Below, piece by piece: positions 5,012-6,611 of a stretch of DNA of 6,611 bases. Made by a program: the position numbers and the translations under genes. Source of the DNA: Phycisphaerales bacterium UBA5793 (lineage in GTDB: Bacteria; Planctomycetota; Phycisphaerae; Phycisphaerales; UBA5793). A model generated the notes under the pieces. The model ran no database searches. It saw only the letters and a program-made list of their open reading frames with translations, and had not been told where the DNA came from. How positions within the stretch are numbered: position 1 is the first letter of the stretch; each line of letters begins with the position of its first letter. The stretch is from positions 1 through 6,611 of the forward strand of contig DIDT01000027.1 in NCBI GenBank assembly GCA_002418285.1, in the 5' to 3' direction.

Positions 5012-6046
5012 TCAAATGCGTCCTCTTGCCGCCGAAACTTCGTCTGGACTCAGGTTCTCGCGACTGCTGCCGCGATCGCGGAACTCGCGCAAGGCCGCTT
5101 CGCCGGCCTCTGCGTCCCCGGGCGGTGACAGCCCGTCGACGTACGGTCGAGTGCCCTTCGAACAGTTGGGATGGAACGGCGGTCCGCCGCCGGGCAGACT
5201 GCTCAGCGCCGGCCACTTGCCCGTCGCGCCGTCGATCGAACAGATGAGGCCGAGGTACGCCGTGCAGAAGTACTTGCTCACCCGGCCGGTGATGATGACC
5301 AGATTCACGTTGCTCTCGCGAAGCCGGTTGTGACGTGCCTGCACCGTCGCCTCGCGCGTGCGTGTGCGGACCAGCATCTCGGCGTAGTTGCGCACCCGCA
5401 TCGTCGCGCCGCCGACCTGGATCATCCGGTTGCCCAGACGGCGGTAACTGTCCTGGTCGTTCTGGCCCCTGAACAGTTCGCGCACCTCGCGCTGGGCGAG
5501 GCGCGGGTCGCCGGTGATGAGTCCCTTGGCAAGAGCCCGGCTCACGTCGGGGTCGTTGATCTGCGTCGTCGAGATCTTGCGGAGCAATCGCTGCGCGTCC
5601 TGGCCGAGGTTGTCGATCGCCGTGACGCTGGCGGCCGCAATGTCGCGGGCGATCACTTCGACGGCGCGCTCATCGACGCCGGTGAACGAACCGCGCACCG
5701 GGGCTGACTTGTCACGAAGGCCGAGATCCCTGAGCTGGCTGATGCCCTGCTTCAGGCCGAGTTCGTACGAGTCGGTCGAGATCGATTCGATGTGCGGGCG
5801 GATCGAGGCGCCGAACTTTCGCGTGGCGTTCTCGATCGCCAGGGCGAGGCGTGCGGCACGGGCGCGCTTGAACTGCTCGCTCCGCGACTCGGTGTCGAGG
5901 GAGACGGCCAGGGCCTTGACGATCTCGGTCGCGGCGCTGTCGTAGAGTCTGACCATTTCCGCCACGGCCGCATTGGGAATGCCCGAGTTGTAGTTCTGCG
6001 GCAAGCTCATGAGGATCACCCCGAGGATGGACAGCAGGCAGTTCAT
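5012..6046 (-). CDS. MuF/SPP1 gp7-like minor head (head morphogenesis) protein
   Basis: In phages such as SPP1 and Mu, this minor capsid protein associates with the portal and enters the head, assisting assembly or DNA ejection. The 344-residue product is mostly helical to about 205. The MuF-type C-terminal region follows: MLVRTRTREATVQARHNRLR (224-243), a strand (NLVIITGRVSKYFCTAYLG, 248-266), Cys 261 and 269, and the hallmark GGGPPFHPNCSKGTRPYV (286-303) with His292 and Cys295. A short polar tail ends it, with no fused toxin domain. The ATG at 6046 overlaps the portal stop as ATGA and has GGGAG ten bases upstream. An alternative ATG at 6010 (MSLPQNYNSG) has only a weak GGGGTG before it. The longer start adds an odd hydrophobic dozen residues (MNCLLSILGVIL). 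Order portal-MuF-scaffold-capsid supports the call. Confidence 0.85.
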   Translation of the reverse strand: MNCLLSILGVILMSLPQNYNSGIPNAAVAEMVRLYDSAATEIVKALAVSLDTESRSEQFKRARAARLALAIENATRKFGASIRPHIESISTDSYELGLKQGISQLRDLGLRDKSAPVRGSFTGVDERAVEVIARDIAAASVTAIDNLGQDAQRLLRKISTTQINDPDVSRALAKGLITGDPRLAQREVRELFRGQNDQDSYRRLGNRMIQVGGATMRVRNYAEMLVRTRTREATVQARHNRLRESNVNLVIITGRVSKYFCTAYLGLICSIDGATGKWPALSSLPGGGPPFHPNCSKGTRPYVDGLSPPGDAEAGEAALREFRDRGSSRENLSPDEVSAARGRI

Positions 6047-6611
6047 GCGGCGGCGTCTCCCGCGGCGGCGTCGCCCGCATCGCCGGTGTCGACCGCACCG
6101 GGCTCGTCGCCGCCGCTGAGTGTGGCGCCGGGGAAGCCCGCGCCGATGAGTGACTCGGTGCGCTGCCGGCTCTCGGCCTGGATGCGCTGAAGTTCCTCCA
6201 GTCCCTGCGTGGGGCCGTGGATCTGAATGAGCATCGTCTCCTGCGAGACCTGGCCGGCGGTGTGCATCTCGGCGAGGCCGCGATTGATCTCCTCGGGCGT
6301 GCGCGGCAGACCCGGGTGCATCTTCACTTCAACGGGCGCGACCGGATAGCCGATCGGGCTGAGCTGCGCATCGAAAGCGCACGCGGTGTCGATGATGCGC
6401 TCCAGCACCGGCTCGTTGGTCTGCTTGGTGAGTTGGGCCCGGCTCGTGGTCACCACGGCCTGGAGCATGAGCTTCTCATGACTCTCGGCCGCAGCGCCTT
6501 CCTTGAGTCCGATGAGCTCGGGCGACATCTCGAGCTGAATCATGAGGTAGCGCAGCAGACGCGCGAACGCGTCGAGACCCTCGACGATCTTGGCGTCGAA
6601 GTCGATGTACC
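6043..6611 (-). CDS. Phage portal protein, C-terminal part (5'-truncated by window edge)
   Basis: The frame is open from the right edge (first full codon at 6609) to TGA at 6045-6043, giving 188 residues of the C-terminus. The portal dodecamer forms the DNA entry/exit vertex and binds terminase and the head-tail connector. The visible part starts with an amphipathic helix (YIDFDAKIVEGLDAFARLLR) and continues with YLMIQLEMSPELIGLKEGAA and ESHEKLMLQAVVTTSRAQL. That 'mSPELiGLKEGAA.ES..kL.LQA' pattern is typical of the region around the portal stem and crown in SPP1 gp6-like portals. Next come VLERIIDTACAFDAQLSPIG and a region with GLPRTPEEINRGLAEMHTAG. The end is low-complexity Gly/Asp/Ala (from about GGDEPGAVDTGDAGD). 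The ATG at 6543 is internal, not the true start, because coding-like sequence continues upstream. The call rests on motifs plus the following MuF and capsid genes. Confidence 0.82.
   Translation of the reverse strand, partial: YIDFDAKIVEGLDAFARLLRYLMIQLEMSPELIGLKEGAAAESHEKLMLQAVVTTSRAQLTKQTNEPVLERIIDTACAFDAQLSPIGYPVAPVEVKMHPGLPRTPEEINRGLAEMHTAGQVSQETMLIQIHGPTQGLEELQRIQAESRQRTESLIGAGFPGATLSGGDEPGAVDTGDAGDAAAGDAAA

Noticed and set aside
3900..5333. 477-codon plus-strand open frame opposite the scaffold, small beta-rich and MuF genes
   Set aside because: It crosses three well-supported minus-strand genes and the palindrome, and its product is low-complexity Ala/Arg/Ser-rich. Long antisense frames are expected in GC-rich DNA.

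Overview
The window is a stretch of a tailed-phage (or prophage) structural module. All ten genes I can support read leftward on the minus strand, so transcription runs from high to low coordinates. Base composition is GC-rich, genes are tightly packed, most starts have a purine-rich ribosome binding site 6-10 bases upstream, and several neighbours overlap by 1-8 bases. Nothing identifies the host beyond a likely high-GC bacterium. There is no integrase, attachment site, tRNA or bacterial housekeeping gene, so a free phage genome, a prophage and a metagenomic viral contig cannot be told apart.

In transcription order: the C-terminal end of the portal protein (6611-6043), a MuF/SPP1 gp7-like minor head protein (6046-5012), a small beta-rich protein that may decorate the head (4976-4587), a coiled-coil scaffold-like protein (4504-3905), and an SU10-like major capsid protein with the HK97 fold (3834-2686). 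Then come three small unassigned proteins of 84, 115 and 99 residues, likely capsid accessory or head-completion/connector proteins. A LamG/concanavalin-like protein (1623-838) follows. Last is the first 281 residues of a fibre- or adhesin-like structural protein (845-1) that runs off the left edge.

Together these encode procapsid assembly: a portal dodecamer, an internal minor protein, a scaffold and a shell. They are followed by a few connector-size genes and then surface-exposed proteins likely to bind the host or decorate the virion. Two strong inverted repeats, at 4550-4573 and 2633-2665, bracket the scaffold-capsid pair and are the main non-coding structures. No recognisable prohead protease, tail tube, sheath or tape-measure gene lies in the window. 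I found no evidence of a wholly novel system (defence, CRISPR, retroelement). The points worth a second look are the hairpin-bracketed capsid pair, the quick step from head genes to adhesin-like genes, and the poorly defined start of the 115-residue gene.
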